Assembly (NCBI GenBank): GCA_003228395.1
Contig: QIDJ01000157.1
Coordinates: 1 to 7,128 of the forward strand
Source: Flammeovirgaceae bacterium
GTDB taxonomy: Bacteria > Bacteroidota > Bacteroidia > Cytophagales > Cyclobacteriaceae
Length of the DNA: 7,128 nt
Direction: 5' to 3'
Positions 1 to 6,113 of the stretch are shown here, piece by piece (position 1 is the first letter of the stretch; each line of letters begins with the position of its first letter). The notes beneath the pieces were generated by a model, which was given only the letters and a program-made list of their open reading frames with translations, searched no databases and was not told the origin of the DNA. The position numbers and the translations under genes are program-made.

Positions 1-684
1 AAACGACGCAGGAAAGCGTGTATCAATTTGGTTTTGCATGAGGCGTTGCATGACCTCTTTTTTCTTCGTGCCACTGACAAGTAACAGGATTTTTCGCGAA
101 TGCAGAATATCGGCCATCCCCAGGGTGAGGCCATATTCAGGGTTGGTATGCAGGCCGGTAAGCATTTTGTGGGTCCGGCTTGTTTTGGATAATTTGACTT
201 TATGTGCAAATGGTTGCAGTATTTCGCCGGGTTCGTTAAATCCCAGGTGTCCGTTTAGGCCGATACCCAATACGCAAAGATCAACAGGGCCGTTTTCTGA
301 TAAATATTGCTGTGTCCTGGCCAGTTCCTTTTCACTATCAGGCGCCTCAGAATCAAAACCGGAATAATTGTTAATTCCCAGTGGCTGTAAAAGCTGATTT
401 TGAAGCTGGCATTCACAGGTTGCCGGATGATCTGGTGGAACATTTACCCATTCATCAAGCTTGATCACTTTCATGTCATCTGTATTGATACTGGAGTCGA
501 TGGCCATTTTCACAAACAACCCGTACGTTTTTATGGGCGTACTTCCGGTAGCCGGGCAGAGGAGAAGATCGGGTTTTTTGGTCACCACCTGAAAGATAAA
601 CCGGGCTGCAGCTTTGCTCATCCGGTTATAATCAGGGAATGATTTTAACTTAAATCCTCCTGATTGGGTTGAAGAGGGTGCCAT
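1..684 (-). CDS. Glucosamine/galactosamine-6-phosphate isomerase (deaminase) family protein, AgaI-like, C-terminus cut by window edge
   Basis: Enzymes of this family convert an amino-sugar 6-phosphate to the ketose phosphate plus ammonia in the cytoplasm, linking amino-sugar use to glycolysis. The frame is open from 684 to base 1 (228 codons). I read a phosphate-binding loop PATGSTP (residues 44-50), KLDEW with D77/E78, and the signature GIGLNGHLGFNEPGE with N144, H146 and E151. The sequence then follows E. coli AgaI as I recall it, down to a terminal PASF at the window edge; the family's usual length implies only 10-20 residues are missing. The position equivalent to NagB Asp141 is Asn144, as in AgaI, which favours a galactosamine-type enzyme over true NagB. 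The ATG at 682-684 is chosen because the next one (619-621) would remove conserved sequence. An AGGAGG lies inside the frame (655-660), so a non-ATG start nearer residue 10 is possible. The next gene upstream is 149 bp away. Confidence 0.85.
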   Translation of the reverse strand, partial: MAPSSTQSGGFKLKSFPDYNRMSKAAARFIFQVVTKKPDLLLCPATGSTPIKTYGLFVKMAIDSSINTDDMKVIKLDEWVNVPPDHPATCECQLQNQLLQPLGINNYSGFDSEAPDSEKELARTQQYLSENGPVDLCVLGIGLNGHLGFNEPGEILQPFAHKVKLSKTSRTHKMLTGLHTNPEYGLTLGMADILHSRKILLLVSGTKKKEVMQRLMQNQIDTRFPASF

Positions 685-833
685 AGATTCGAAATGTCAG
701 ATATAAAATATCACTCAATGTACACTTTTAAATTGACTCTACCACTGGCACGTAAACGTTCACTACGTCCCAACAGTACTGGATTACGGCGGAGATACTT
801 CGCTCCCTCTGATATTGGAGCAGTTTTGCCGTA

Positions 834-2174
834 TCAGAATTTATACCCTTTCAGCATAACATTCCAGTAGAGGAACGGCAGTCCATACCGCTTCATCAGC
901 CACATGGCATAGCTGGCTTTTCCGGTGTCAAGAAATTTCGATAGCAACGGATCCGAACTTCGTACGCCTTCGTATTTAAATTCAGCAAGCAGCATTCTGT
1001 TATGCGCCACCACCAACGGGCAGGAAGAATAACCATCGTACCCTTTGTAATCGGCGTCTTTGCCATCCATAACCTTAAGCAGGTTGTCCACGATAGTCGG
1101 GGCTTGTTTTCGAATAGCGGCCCCGGTGCGGGCAGTTGGCAGATCGGTAACGTCTCCTACACCAAATACGTTTTTATACAACCGGCTTTGGAGCGTATTT
1201 TCATCCACGGCCATCCATCCCTTATTCACGCCTTCCTGATTTGCCAGTTTGGTATTCTGGAACCATGAGGGCGCCGATTGCGGAGGCGCCAGATGCAGCA
1301 TGTCATATTTTATGACAAAGTGGGTGTTTTCCTGCAGTTCATCAATATGGCAGTTTTCTTCTTCCACTACATGTTTCTGGCCTTCTTCCCATACAAAAGC
1401 GATACAACCCGCGGCATTTCGCTCGTCATTTATAACATAATCCGTTTTGTTCTCAGGCAGAGGAAGACGCGTATAGTAGGCTTCTTTTGCTTCCCCGTCA
1501 ATTTTGTAAAGCTTATACCCATACCGCCTCGAAACATTGTATTTATGCAAATAATTTTTCAGTTCTGACCGGAAGGGTTCTGTACCGAAAATTACTGTTC
1601 CCGGCGTAGCAAAAGCCACGTGGGCTTTATCCAGCCCTTTCCTGATAAAATAATCAGCGGCGAGATACATGATTTTTTGGGGCGCCCCGGGGCATTTGAT
1701 AGGGCCGGCAGGCATGGTGAACAAAGCCACTCCGTCTTTAAAATTCCGGATGACCTCCCATGTATAATCCGGGTCCACATAGTTTGAGCACACCCCGTTC
1801 TTACCATATGCCTCTTTCAGGCCTTCAATGCCATCGAGGTTGATCTGGATGCCCGGCGCTACAATCAGGTATTCGTAGGCAACCTTGTCGCCACTTCGCA
1901 AGGTTACTTCCATGCTGTCCGGATCAATGTTTTCCACATACTCTTTGATCCAACTGACTTTTTTCGGAATAAACCTTTTTTCATTCTTCAACGTAGCTGA
2001 CTTTTTCATCAGGCCGGCACCAACCAGCGTCCATGCGGGTTGATACACATGGGTCCCGGAAGGTTCGATCATGGCTATATCCAATCCCTTACGGGCTTTC
2101 AGAAGTTGTGCGGCAACCATTATGCCGCCGGTACCTCCGCCAATTATTACGATCTGGTGTTTATGTGTTTTCAT
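834..2174 (-). CDS. sqr: Type II sulfide:quinone oxidoreductase (SQR), FAD-dependent
   Basis: SQR oxidises sulfide to sulfane sulfur and passes electrons through FAD to the quinone pool at the cytoplasmic membrane; it serves detoxification or energy gain. The 446-aa protein starts with a Rossmann FAD-binding motif, IIGGGTGG (about 10-17). Two cysteines sit in contexts I recognise from mitochondrial SQRDL: C161 in GPIKCPGAPQKIMYLA and C385 in YSSCPLV, the redox pair that forms the trisulfide. The second FAD motif VFGVGDV (337-343) is present, as is an aromatic, hydrophobic C-terminus (about 422-446) of the kind used for membrane attachment. Length matches type II SQR (about 450 aa). It is the first minus-strand gene after a divergent intergenic region holding a Crp/Fnr-like palindrome. 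No persulfide dioxygenase or rhodanese gene is seen beside it. NDH-2 or flavocytochrome c dehydrogenases are less likely because both SQR cysteine motifs are intact. Confidence 0.92.
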   Translation of the reverse strand: MKTHKHQIVIIGGGTGGIMVAAQLLKARKGLDIAMIEPSGTHVYQPAWTLVGAGLMKKSATLKNEKRFIPKKVSWIKEYVENIDPDSMEVTLRSGDKVAYEYLIVAPGIQINLDGIEGLKEAYGKNGVCSNYVDPDYTWEVIRNFKDGVALFTMPAGPIKCPGAPQKIMYLAADYFIRKGLDKAHVAFATPGTVIFGTEPFRSELKNYLHKYNVSRRYGYKLYKIDGEAKEAYYTRLPLPENKTDYVINDERNAAGCIAFVWEEGQKHVVEEENCHIDELQENTHFVIKYDMLHLAPPQSAPSWFQNTKLANQEGVNKGWMAVDENTLQSRLYKNVFGVGDVTDLPTARTGAAIRKQAPTIVDNLLKVMDGKDADYKGYDGYSSCPLVVAHNRMLLAEFKYEGVRSSDPLLSKFLDTGKASYAMWLMKRYGLPFLYWNVMLKGYKF

Positions 2175-2214
2175 ATCATGCCAACGGGTTTGTAATTTCT
2201 CAGTTAATATCAGT

Positions 2215-2222
2215 CAAAGATC
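2215..2222 (-). promoter_or_regulatory. Possible -7 element (GATCTTTG) of the SQR promoter
   Basis: Read on the minus strand this is GATCTTTG, one base away from the Bacteroidota -7 consensus TAnnTTTG. It lies about 41 bp before the SQR start. No good -33 TTTG box is seen upstream; the Crp/Fnr-like palindrome occupies that place, centred roughly 40 bp upstream of the inferred start of transcription. Such a layout would fit an activator-dependent (class II) promoter. This is inference from spacing only. Confidence 0.3.
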
Positions 2223-2243
2223 GCCTTAGTGTAGCGTTTTTTA

Positions 2244-2259
2244 TGTGACTTTAGTCACA
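2244..2259. promoter_or_regulatory. Crp/Fnr-family operator, TGTGACTTTAGTCACA
   Basis: The site is a perfect inverted repeat with 7-bp arms (TGTGACT / AGTCACA) and a 2-bp centre, and it matches the classical TGTGA-N6-TCACA core recognised by Crp-like factors. It sits 70-85 bp upstream of the SQR start codon and about 245 bp upstream of the divergent Kazal gene, so SQR is the likelier target. Bacteroidota carry many Crp/Fnr-type regulators, but which one binds here cannot be told from the sequence. Confidence 0.7.
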
Positions 2260-2491
2260 ATTCGGGTATTAAAGTATTGAGGTCGTCCCTTTTATAAAGA
2301 AATTGATGGCCGGATTAGTTCAGTGAAAATCATATTTATTGACTGTCCGGTCAGGCTCTGAAAAGATTTGTTGAAGACAGCCCCTGACATAATATGCCTG
2401 GCGATGATTCAGACAAATTACAGGACCCCTGAAAATAAATCCTTCCCGACAGGTATTTTGATCACGGTTCTTTACTCATCCGTAATTTTTC
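2260..2491. other. Intergenic region between SQR and the Kazal gene, no gene seen
   Basis: No convincing reading frame is present in this part of the divergent intergenic region. Two imperfect inverted repeats can be drawn: CCGGA...TCCGG (2310-2314 with 2346-2350) and GTCAGG...CCTGAC (2350-2355 with 2383-2388). Neither is followed by a T-tract, so I do not call them terminators. Confidence 0.5.
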
Positions 2492-2499
2492 TACATTTA
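2492..2499 (+). promoter_or_regulatory. -7 promoter element TACATTTA of the Kazal gene
   Basis: TACATTTA matches the Bacteroidota TAnnTTTG element at 7 of 8 positions and ends only 5 nt before the ATG at 2505. A TTTA about 17 bp upstream (2471-2474) could serve as a degenerate -33 box. If used, the transcript would have almost no 5' leader. No Shine-Dalgarno sequence is seen. Confidence 0.45.
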
Positions 2500-2504
2500 C
2501 AGCT

Positions 2505-2732
2505 ATGAAAACAGTTAATGTAATTATTACAGGTTTGCTTTTTGTCTCATCAACGTGCAATACCAATACCATAGATGATCAATGTATCGATGAAAGTAAA
2601 ATCAATCCGGAAGCCATTTGCACCATGGATTATACGCCCGTTTGCGGCTGTGACGGTAAAACCTACGGCAATGCATGTGTGGCTGAAAATGCAGGTGTGC
2701 TCAAATGGACGGAAGGGGAATGTCCGGATTAG
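2505..2732 (+). CDS. Small exported Kazal-type serine protease inhibitor domain protein
   Basis: This 75-aa protein has an N-terminal hydrophobic segment (about 3-17, VNVIITGLLFVSS) that reads as a signal sequence, followed by one Kazal domain. The domain shows the family pattern with PVCGCDGKTYGNAC (45-58) and a final W..GEC (68-73). Six cysteines follow the signal: C27, C39, C47, C49, C58 and C73, enough for three disulfides. C18 directly after the signal (SSTC) could be a lipobox cysteine, but threonine at -1 is not typical, so lipoprotein anchoring is uncertain. Kazal domains block serine proteases by inserting a reactive loop; the likely location is periplasm or cell surface. The target protease cannot be told. 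The gene converges on the next minus-strand fragment with a gap of only 5 bp and appears to have its own promoter. Confidence 0.85.
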   Translation: MKTVNVIITGLLFVSSTCNTNTIDDQCIDESKINPEAICTMDYTPVCGCDGKTYGNACVAENAGVLKWTEGECPD

Positions 2733-2737
2733 GGGAT

Positions 2738-2998
2738 TTAGCGCTCCTGCACAGTTAATTTTTTAAATATTTTGTCTAACGAAAGTGAAATATTACCTTC
2801 TTCGTCTTCCAATAGCAGTTTATCGTTTTCAACAATAAATGGCTCAAGGAAGTTTGTAGTAAATTTCAATCTGCCACAAATGCCTGTTTCAATATCAATA
2901 ACGAAAATATTGTTTGTTTCCTCTGGCTTCATACCTTGTTCAATAATGACATAATTGTCTATTATCTGTACTTTTTTAATGGATTCCCATTTTAATTT
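2738..2998 (-). pseudogene. 3' fragment of an unrecognised gene, 5' end missing
   Basis: The minus-strand frame is open for 86 codons between stops, but its only ATG (2930-2932) lies 22 codons in, giving a 64-aa product from 2932 to 2738. The residues before that ATG (WESIKKVQIIDNYVIIEQG) look as protein-like as those after it (FVIDIETG, then an acidic LLLEDEEGN), so real coding sequence seems to extend upstream to the stop at 2999-3001, where it breaks off. The alternating hydrophobic pattern suggests beta-strands, perhaps the last repeat of a propeller-like protein; that is only a guess. No family is recognised. The break lies just before the plus-strand gene starting at 3020, itself a deleted remnant, so the junction looks like a rearrangement point. 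A translated 64-aa protein from the internal ATG remains possible. Confidence 0.5.
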
Positions 2999-3019
2999 TT
3001 ATTATTTACACAAAATTTC

Positions 3020-3427
3020 ATGGAATTAATTATTGAAGAAGTTGCGCTGTATGTTTATCCTTTTTTTATAGCGCTGATTTTTGCAGAGTTTCTCTTTGCT
3101 AAACATCTGTTTAATCTTAAAGAATCACTTTCCAGTTTTACCATCGCCGGGGTATCTTCCTTAATTGCCATTTTCACGAAAGTGTGGGCGCTTGGGGTGT
3201 TTTTTCTTGTTTTTGAATTTTCATGCATCTGGAAAGACATAAAGCGGACGCCTGCATGGAAGGATAAGTTAAAGTATATTTTCTGGCCTCCCGGGTGGAG
3301 TCACGACGGTTCTACACTCACTGCCCGCCAGATGCAGGCAGCGTATGCTGCAAAAACTGCGGAATTGGGCGGTAAAAGATCTGAAACATTCATTGAAGAG
3401 GATTACAGGGAGAGAATGACGGGGTAG
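3020..3427 (+). CDS. Internally deleted sterol desaturase / fatty acid hydroxylase family remnant
   Basis: Full-length relatives (FA_hydroxylase superfamily, including AGMO-like proteins) are membrane di-iron enzymes of about 300-400 aa with several His-box motifs. This 135-aa product keeps an N-terminus with two membrane helices (about 8-30 and 40-66, ending VWALGVFFLVFEF). It then jumps to the tail I associate with the region after the last His box: IWKDIKRTPAWKDKLKYIF and PPGWSHDGSTLTARQMQ (70-106). No HxxxH or HxxHH motif is present; only two histidines exist (29 and 95). It therefore cannot be an active oxygenase. The frame is intact, so the deletion is in phase, with the inferred joint near residues 65-68. 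The start at 3020 is the first ATG and gives the expected N-terminus. No Shine-Dalgarno sequence is visible. It may be a relic or a small membrane protein; family recognition is from memory. Confidence 0.65.
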   Translation: MELIIEEVALYVYPFFIALIFAEFLFAKHLFNLKESLSSFTIAGVSSLIAIFTKVWALGVFFLVFEFSCIWKDIKRTPAWKDKLKYIFWPPGWSHDGSTLTARQMQAAYAAKTAELGGKRSETFIEEDYRERMTG

Positions 3428-3738
3428 GGGTACAATTGGGTTTTATTACATTAGTTTTTTGATCAGGAAGCCCGCCTGCCAGTTCAGATTTGGCAAGTGC
3501 GGGAACGTAATTTCCCTGCCTGCAGCATGGAAGTCTGAGGAAGTGATTAAACGAAAGGCTGGAATAAAATGAAAAAATCGAGAAAGAAATTTATTGCAAT
3601 TGTTGATACTTCCAATGTAGGGTTTGGCGCTTATAAGATTGTAGTCCGGGCAAAGAATACGTATTGACTTTCGCTGAAGAACATCCATTTCTATTTTCCG
3701 AACCTGAAAGTAATTTAGGAAAATCCCTCCTATTTTCT
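3428..3738. other. Low-information region with possible decayed coding sequence
   Basis: No gene can be supported here. Short plus-strand pieces read in a protein-like way in different frames (about 3569-3664, starting MKKSRKKFIAIVD; then 3652-3738, containing LTFAEEHPFLFSEPES), as if a small gene had suffered a frameshift. A minus-strand frame (3446-3751, 101 codons) is open but has no recognisable family and overlaps the hairpin. Near the left end lies an imperfect GC-rich hairpin, listed separately. Confidence 0.4.
3471..3503. repeat. GC-rich imperfect palindrome
   Basis: CCCGC (3471-3475) and TGCCA (3477-3481) pair with TGGCA (3491-3495) and GCGGG (3499-3503) across a 9-nt loop, with small bulges. 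Its composition resembles the GC-rich palindromic repeats at 3787-3896 and 6354-6400. It lies after the desaturase-like gene; no T-tract follows, so a terminator role is not supported. Confidence 0.45.
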
Positions 3739-3746
3739 TAACTTTT
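3739..3746 (+). promoter_or_regulatory. Possible -7 promoter element upstream of the vestigial cyclase start
   Basis: TAACTTTT (or AACTTTTG, shifted by one base) matches the Bacteroidota TAnnTTTG element at 7 of 8 positions and ends 4 nt before the ATG at 3751. The spacing equals that of the elements before the Kazal and hicB genes. If active, it would start a transcript at about 3750 that runs through the palindromic repeat into the cyclase gene. Confidence 0.35.
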
Positions 3747-3786
3747 GGCAATGTCAGAGCCTATCTGCCAACTTGCCGCTATTATG

Positions 3787-3900
3787 CCCGCCCGGCTGGC
3801 GTTTGGACGGGCCTGCCCGGCTGAACAGCCCCGCCAGAATGACTCTGTCGGGCTGGCGTTTGGACGGGCCCGCCCGCCGAATCCCGCCCTGGCGGGAGTA
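3787..3900. repeat. GC-rich palindromic repeat element, copy A
   Basis: The segment is far richer in GC than its surroundings. It contains a 20-bp perfect direct repeat, GGCTGGCGTTTGGACGGGCC, at 3794-3813 and 3851-3870, 57 bp apart and therefore in the same reading frame. It also contains inverted repeats: CGGGC-CT-GCCCG (3808-3819), CGCCAG...CTGGCG (3832-3837 with 3853-3858) and CCCGCC-CT-GGCGGG (3883-3896). Part of it (3862-3881) recurs at 6354-6373 with 18 of 20 identical bases. It begins immediately after the AIM codons of a broken cyclase start. I infer a non-autonomous palindromic element of the kind that scatters through intergenic and sometimes coding DNA. Confidence 0.7.
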
Positions 3901-3918
3901 GGTAGGTTCACCGAACTA
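3901..3918 (+). repeat. Conserved motif GGTAGGTTCACCGAACTA before the cyclase start, copy A
   Basis: This 18-bp sequence ends 5 bp before the cyclase ATG and recurs at 6964-6981 before the second cyclase with 16 of 18 bases the same. A shorter relative, GGTTTACCGATAA, occurs at 6399-6411 at the end of repeat copy B. It holds a small inverted repeat, GTTC-ACC-GAAC. It may be the conserved 5' untranslated region of the gene family, the edge of the palindromic element, or a protein or RNA binding site. Confidence 0.6.
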
Positions 3919-3923
3919 TTGCG

Positions 3924-6113
3924 ATGAAAGAGATAAGCCAGAAGAGACAATTAGCTGCCATCATGTTCACCGACATCGTCGGGTACACTGCCCTGATGGG
4001 AGCAGATGAGGACCGGGCATTCGAGGTGCTTAAGAAGAATCAGGAAATCCACCACGCTGTTATCAAAAACTTCAATGGTACGCTTATCAAAGAAATTGGT
4101 GACGGTATGCTGATCAGTTTTCCGCTGGCCTCCGACGCAGTAAAATGTGCGATTGAAATCCAGAAAACATGTAAAAAGCAGGATTATCAGTTAAAAATCG
4201 GTATCCATGAAGGCGAAATGGTATTTTCCGGGGAAGATGTGTATGGAGATGGGGTTAATATTGCTTCTAGGTTGCAGGAAATTGCCGGGGAGGGTTGTAT
4301 CGCTATCTCAGAGAAAGTCTATTCAGATATAAAAAACAAGGCAGGGATTAATACCAGGTATATGGGTGATAAAAAGTTGAAGAATGTTGATGGGCCGGTG
4401 AAGGTGTATGAAGTAATATGTGAAGGGCATCCCTTAAAAGAAGACACAACAGAAAATTTGAAAAATATCCATGGTCATCGGCAACCCATCATGGCCTTAC
4501 GATTAAAAAAAATAAAGACTGTTATTCTTACAGTACTGGTGGCGGCGGTGGTGATATTGGTTTACCCAATGATATTCAAAAAAGATAAGTTTGAAGAGAT
4601 CAGAGATCCGGACGGCAGGATTTCTATTGCCGTTATGCCTTTTAAAAACCTATCAGGGGATTCACTGTACAACGTCTGGCAGGGTGGTTTTCAAAATCTC
4701 ATTATTACTACGCTGTCAAATTCAAAAGAGCTATCAGTTCGTCAGTATCAGACTATGTATTCAATACTTGCGGGTACAGGAGATTTGACTTATGCTTCTA
4801 TCACACCTTCAAAAGCCAGTGAGCTTGCCTTAAAACTTGATACCAGAACATTTATCCTTGGCAACATACTGAAAGCCGGAAATAATATCAGGGTTAGCGC
4901 GCAACTGGTGAATGCTGAAACAGAAGAAATATATAAAACATACGAGGTAAGCGGGAACACCGAGGATGATATTTTTGCCATGGCCGACTCACTGTCGGGA
5001 CTGATAAAGAATTATCTTGAAATTAAAAAGCTTCTTGAACAGTATGATTCACCTGAATACCGTGGATCTTTTTATACAAATTCATCTGCAGCTTTTCAAT
5101 ATTATATTCATGGGTTTAACGCATTTAGGAGTTTAGATTACCAGGCGGCTATAGAATGGCTTTCAAAATCTATAGAAACTGATCCTGACTTTATTAATGC
5201 TTATGTAGCTCTGTCATTTACTTGTATGGTTAGTGGGAATAATAAACAGGCAAAGAATTGGTGTAATAAGGCTTATAAAAAAAGGCATGAATTGCCCTTG
5301 AAAGGGAAACTTATGTTAGATCACCTCCATGCATATTATTTTGAAACCCCAGATCAACAAATCAAGTATCTTAAACAAATTCTGGAGATTGAGGAACTGA
5401 ATCCTACTTATTGGTATTTTCTCGGGTTAGCCTATCAACTAAAAAACCAATATGAAGATGCTATAATTTATTTTGAAGAAGCCATCGAAATTCATAAAAA
5501 GTGGGGGACCAATTATCGTAATCCATGGAATTATTATTTCCTGGGAAAGTCGTACCATAAAGTCAATAGACATAAAAGAGAGAAAGAGGTATATGAATCA
5601 GGATTAAGCATAATCCCTGATTTTGGCAACACCATAAGGGGTCAGGCCATTTGTGCCCTTTCTCATGGAGATACAAATGAGGCGGAAATTTTTATAACTA
5701 AATACCAATCAATTAGAAAGAATAAAAGCCTGTGGCCTGAATCAAGAATACTTTCAGATGTTGGATCTATATATTCAGAAGCGAATTTATTTGATGAAGC
5801 AGAAATAAATTATCGTCATGCCCTTAAATTATATCCCGGGACTCCTAGAGTATTAAATAATATGGCCTGGTTCCTGATCAATAATGATATAAACGTAAAT
5901 GAAGGGGTTGAACTAATACAAAAAGCCCTGGAACTCGAGCCTGACAATTGGTATTATCTGGATACCAAAGGATGGGGACTGTATAAACAAGGGAGATATG
6001 AAGAAGCGTTAAAAATTCTCAAAGACGCCTGGGAATTAAGACCAAGGTATAACCATGGAGGTTATCAGCATATCCGGGAAGTCGAAAAGGCCCTTGACAG
6101 ACAAAATAAATGA
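3924..6113 (+). CDS. Class III adenylate/guanylate cyclase with membrane helix, FlgO/TolB-like domain and TPR repeats
   Basis: The 729-aa protein should make cyclic nucleotide (probably cAMP) from NTP. The N-terminal class III catalytic domain (about 8-165) keeps the metal aspartates D17 (FTDIVGYT) and D60 (IGDG), the purine-specifying pair K56 (LIKEIGD) and D105 (EDVYG), and the transition-state residues N112 and R116 (VNIASR). One membrane helix follows (about 198-217). The outer part begins with a FlgO/TolB-like domain (about 232-365, ISIAVMPFKNLSGD), then TPR-like helical pairs from about 390 to 708, for example 494-525, 608-639 and 675-708. TPRs probably bind a partner or sense the envelope. 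The ATG at 3924 gives the same N-terminus as the second cyclase and overlaps the preceding ORF's stop; no Shine-Dalgarno sequence is clear. Two 60-nt samples show 58% GC in the cyclase part (3961-4020) and 32% in the TPR part (5461-5520), hinting at a mosaic origin. Confidence 0.9.
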   Translation: MKEISQKRQLAAIMFTDIVGYTALMGADEDRAFEVLKKNQEIHHAVIKNFNGTLIKEIGDGMLISFPLASDAVKCAIEIQKTCKKQDYQLKIGIHEGEMVFSGEDVYGDGVNIASRLQEIAGEGCIAISEKVYSDIKNKAGINTRYMGDKKLKNVDGPVKVYEVICEGHPLKEDTTENLKNIHGHRQPIMALRLKKIKTVILTVLVAAVVILVYPMIFKKDKFEEIRDPDGRISIAVMPFKNLSGDSLYNVWQGGFQNLIITTLSNSKELSVRQYQTMYSILAGTGDLTYASITPSKASELALKLDTRTFILGNILKAGNNIRVSAQLVNAETEEIYKTYEVSGNTEDDIFAMADSLSGLIKNYLEIKKLLEQYDSPEYRGSFYTNSSAAFQYYIHGFNAFRSLDYQAAIEWLSKSIETDPDFINAYVALSFTCMVSGNNKQAKNWCNKAYKKRHELPLKGKLMLDHLHAYYFETPDQQIKYLKQILEIEELNPTYWYFLGLAYQLKNQYEDAIIYFEEAIEIHKKWGTNYRNPWNYYFLGKSYHKVNRHKREKEVYESGLSIIPDFGNTIRGQAICALSHGDTNEAEIFITKYQSIRKNKSLWPESRILSDVGSIYSEANLFDEAEINYRHALKLYPGTPRVLNNMAWFLINNDINVNEGVELIQKALELEPDNWYYLDTKGWGLYKQGRYEEALKILKDAWELRPRYNHGGYQHIREVEKALDRQNK

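Larger units (their letters stand above)
3751..3927 (+). pseudogene. Vestigial cyclase start read in frame through a palindromic repeat; possible leader ORF
   Basis: From ATG 3751 (or TTG 3745) a 58-codon frame begins MSEPICQLAAIM and then enters GC-rich repeat sequence encoding PARLAFGRACPAEQP and, later, VGLAFGRARPPNP. QLAAIM is the same hexapeptide found near the start of both real cyclases here. Its codons (CAA CTT GCC GCT ATT ATG) differ from the downstream gene at five bases, all synonymous, so it descends from a genuine cyclase coding sequence. The conserved continuation FTDIVGYT is absent and repeat sequence takes its place. The frame stays open to a TGA at 3925-3927, overlapping the cyclase ATG at 3924 as ATGA, an arrangement that often couples translation. 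It may be a chance relic or a translated leader; sequence alone does not decide. Confidence 0.5.

Noticed and set aside
38..642. Plus-strand open frames at 38-367 and 400-642 and a minus-strand frame at 255-443
   Set aside because: They lie in other frames of the NagB/AgaI-like gene, whose conserved motifs are clear; their translations are low-complexity or implausible.
776..837. Short inverted repeat CTGATA...TATCAG after SQR and a GGGAGCGAAGTATCTCC-like sequence (minus strand) reminiscent of scattered Bacteroidota intergenic repeats
   Set aside because: The stem is only 6 bp around a 17-nt loop and lacks a T-tract, and the repeat resemblance rests on memory with no second copy in this window.
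1002..2248. Several frames overlapping the SQR gene (1002-1268, 1249-1440, 1278-1568, 1592-1807 minus, 2033-2248)
   Set aside because: Shadows of a strongly supported gene; no recognisable motifs.
2772..2954. 60-aa plus-strand frame
   Set aside because: Its serine-rich run is the reverse of acidic codons in the minus-strand fragment, which reads much more like protein.
3446..3751. 101-aa minus-strand frame
   Set aside because: No family, overlaps a GC-rich hairpin, and its start lies within the promoter-like sequence of the upstream cyclase vestige; not convincing as a gene.
3738..3950. 70-aa minus-strand frame through the GC-rich repeat
   Set aside because: Open only because GC-rich palindromes lack stops; it is the complement of the repeat and runs into the cyclase start.
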